DNA of 64,000 nt from Rhodospirillales bacterium (GTDB taxonomy: Bacteria; Pseudomonadota; Alphaproteobacteria; Rhodospirillales; Shumkoniaceae): assembly GCA_016776725.1 (NCBI GenBank), contig JADHSV010000007.1, positions 1 through 64,000 of the forward strand, written 5' to 3'. Each line of letters begins with the position of its first letter. Position 1 is the stretch's first letter. The position numbers and the translations under genes were made by a program. Below the pieces are notes generated by a model. It did not search any database. It was not told the DNA's origin and saw only the letters and a list, made by a program, of their open reading frames with translations. Positions 62,588-64,000 of this stretch are shown piece by piece.

Positions 62588-62604
62588 TATTGCGCCATAT
62601 TGCG
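62588..62604. promoter_or_regulatory. Helix-phased direct repeats in the divergent control region
   Basis: TATTGCG occurs at 62588-62594 and again at 62598-62604, exactly ten bases apart. It lies in the 269-bp gap between the BMP gene (minus) and the 5'-nucleotidase gene (plus). Same-face repeats suit a regulator that binds cooperatively and controls both directions. The gap also has an AT-rich stretch near 62675-62690 (gaatattatatact) likely to hold the nucleotidase -10 region. Confidence 0.45.
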
Positions 62605-62746
62605 ATTGTCCCGTTTGAATTTTGTCCACAGGCAATTTTCGATCATCGCTCGACCACCGGGAATTCAACTCATAGAATATTATATACTAGGGGGGCGGAT
62701 TGAGAGATATTTTGCTCCGCAAAACAGCATTCTGGGGAGAAATAAC

Positions 62747-64000
62747 ATGCTCATCATGACTCGTCGCTGGCTGCTTGCGCTGGTTGCAGCGGTCACGATG
62801 GTTGCAGCGTCTATGGTTTCGCTGAGCGCTGCGCCGACGAAGGTGACATTCCTTCACACCAATGACGTTTACGAAATTTCGCCCAGTGGCGGGCAGGGCG
62901 GTCTGGCCGAACTGATGACCCTTATCCGCAAGGAGCGGGCCGCGTCCGAACATGCCATTACCACCTTTGGCGGCGATCTGATTTCGCCGTCCGTCATGTC
63001 GGGTCTGACCAAGGGCGCGCAGATGATCGACGTCATGAACGCCATCGGCGTGGATGTGGCCGTGCCGGGCAACCATGAATTCGATTTCGGCCCCGAAGTT
63101 GCGGCCAAGCGCATGGGCGAGTCCAAATTCCCGTGGCTGGCGGCCAATGTTTCGGGTGCGGCCAATATGACCGACGTGCACACCATCAGGGCCGGCGACT
63201 TCACCATCGGTTTCTTTGGATTGCTTGCACCCGAGACCGACGTTCTTTCCTCGCCGGGCAAGGGCATCAAATTCGCCGACGTGTTTGAAACGGCGGAAGC
63301 GGCGGTCAAGAAGCTGAAAGCCGCCGGGGCCGACGTGATTGTCGCCCTGACGCACGTTGATATCGCCGTTGACCGGGAGCTGGCGGGGGTTCGCGGCATC
63401 AACCTGATTTTGGGCGGCCACGATCACGATCCGATCACCTTCTATGAAGGCGGCGTATTGATCCACAAGTCGGGTTATGACGCCCACTATCTGGGCGCTA
63501 TCGACGTGTCGCTGGAATGGTACGAAAAGCGCGGCAAGAAGCGCCTGCGTGTGCTTCCGGCATGGCGCATGGTATCGACCGCGGGCGTGACGCCCGACCC
63601 CGAAGTCAAGGCCATCGTGGATGGGCACAATGCCAAGCTCGACGCCGAAATGGGCAAGGTCATCGGCAAGACGTCGGTGGAACTGGATTCGCGCCGCTCC
63701 AGCGTACGCACGGGCGAAACCAATTTCGGCAGCCTCATCGCCGACGCCATGATGAAAGAAGTTGGCTCTGACGTGGGCCTGACCAACGGCGGCGGCATCC
63801 GTGGCGACAAAACCTATGACGCCGGGACCGAACTGACCCGCAAGGACATCCTGAGCGAACTTCCCTTCGGCAACGTGACCGTCAAGCTTGCCGTGTCGGG
63901 TGCGGACCTTTGGGCGGCGCTTGAAAACGGCTTCTCGAAGATCGAGGACAAGGCCGGACGCTTCCCGCAGGTGGCCGGTATGACCGTTGTTTACGATCCC
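62747..64000 (+). CDS. Periplasmic 5'-nucleotidase/UshA-type metallophosphatase (3' end outside window)
   Basis: The first 418 codons are present and open to the last base. A signal peptide (to about LSAAPT, residue 28) leads into the calcineurin-like domain: FLHTNDVYEI, TFGGDLISPS, PGNHEFDFG, ALTHVDIA and LGGHDHDP supply the metal ligands. The 5'-nucleotidase C-terminal domain begins near residue 300 (GETNFGSLIADAM, LTNGGGIRGD). ggggaga precedes the ATG. UshA-type enzymes strip phosphate from extracellular nucleotides. Being divergent from the nucleoside importer, it would supply that system's substrates. Confidence 0.93.
   Translation, partial: MLIMTRRWLLALVAAVTMVAASMVSLSAAPTKVTFLHTNDVYEISPSGGQGGLAELMTLIRKERAASEHAITTFGGDLISPSVMSGLTKGAQMIDVMNAIGVDVAVPGNHEFDFGPEVAAKRMGESKFPWLAANVSGAANMTDVHTIRAGDFTIGFFGLLAPETDVLSSPGKGIKFADVFETAEAAVKKLKAAGADVIVALTHVDIAVDRELAGVRGINLILGGHDHDPITFYEGGVLIHKSGYDAHYLGAIDVSLEWYEKRGKKRLRVLPAWRMVSTAGVTPDPEVKAIVDGHNAKLDAEMGKVIGKTSVELDSRRSSVRTGETNFGSLIADAMMKEVGSDVGLTNGGGIRGDKTYDAGTELTRKDILSELPFGNVTVKLAVSGADLWAALENGFSKIEDKAGRFPQVAGMTVVYDP

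Overview
The window looks like a chromosome segment of a free-living alphaproteobacterium, most likely a Rhodospirillales-type organism. The reasons are high GC, tight operons with ATGA/GTGA overlaps, ggagg-type ribosome sites, an alphaproteobacterial-style OmpA lipoprotein, a stand-alone Hpt protein, and many periplasmic-binding-protein transporters. The taxonomy is inferred from style and protein resemblance, not from a marker gene. I saw no rRNA, tRNA, CRISPR array, prophage or transposase gene. About 55 protein genes fill almost the whole window.

Region 1 (1-14.3 kb) is a catabolic locus. It opens with a truncated DapA/KdgD-type aldolase, an Hpt protein, a small winged-helix (PadR-like) regulator, a class V aminotransferase and a lone amino-acid-type ABC ATPase. 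A co-directional run of nine genes follows: a tripartite tricarboxylate transporter (tctC, tctB, tctA), a TIM-barrel sugar isomerase, a Gfo/Idh/MocA dehydrogenase, an SDR, a FAD-dependent fumarate-reductase-like flavoprotein, a DUF993 aldolase-like protein and a second TIM-barrel isomerase. This reads as uptake plus stepwise oxidation, isomerisation and aldol cleavage of an unidentified sugar- or polyol-derived acid.

Region 2 (14.3-22.8 kb) holds an OmpA lipoprotein gene broken by one in-frame TAG, an AsmA-like membrane protein, and a second catabolic group: CoA-transferase, acyl-CoA dehydrogenase, a sister SDR, a KDPG-type aldolase with an extra C-terminal domain, and uronate dehydrogenase. 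Rubrerythrin follows. Region 3 (22.8-34 kb) is mixed: a three-PAS histidine kinase, a GH114-like secreted protein, an L-2-hydroxyglutarate-oxidase-like flavoprotein, an NCS1 permease with a D-2-hydroxyacid dehydrogenase and a catalytically odd SDR, two cysteine-cluster proteins, a rhodanese and an EamA exporter.

Region 4 (34-48.4 kb) is a complete glycogen locus. A mannose-6-phosphate-isomerase-like gene precedes it. glgC diverges from glgA-glgP, and facing them on the minus strand are glgB-glgX-malQ and a secreted Pro/Ala-rich protein of unknown function. Region 5 (48.5-64 kb) has an omega-aminotransferase with mtnA, then a long minus-strand nucleoside-salvage operon: BMP binding protein, ABC ATPase, two permeases, cdd, punA, deoC, deoA and deoB. 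It runs toward a histidine kinase and a periplasmic FKBP-rhodanese fusion. A divergent 5'-nucleotidase (UshA type, cut by the window end) would release nucleosides in the periplasm for this system.

Two copies of one long palindrome (1276-1341 and 40493-40556) and a separate 146-bp inverted-repeat element (32892-33037) all sit between convergent genes. They are the only mobile-DNA-like sequences seen.
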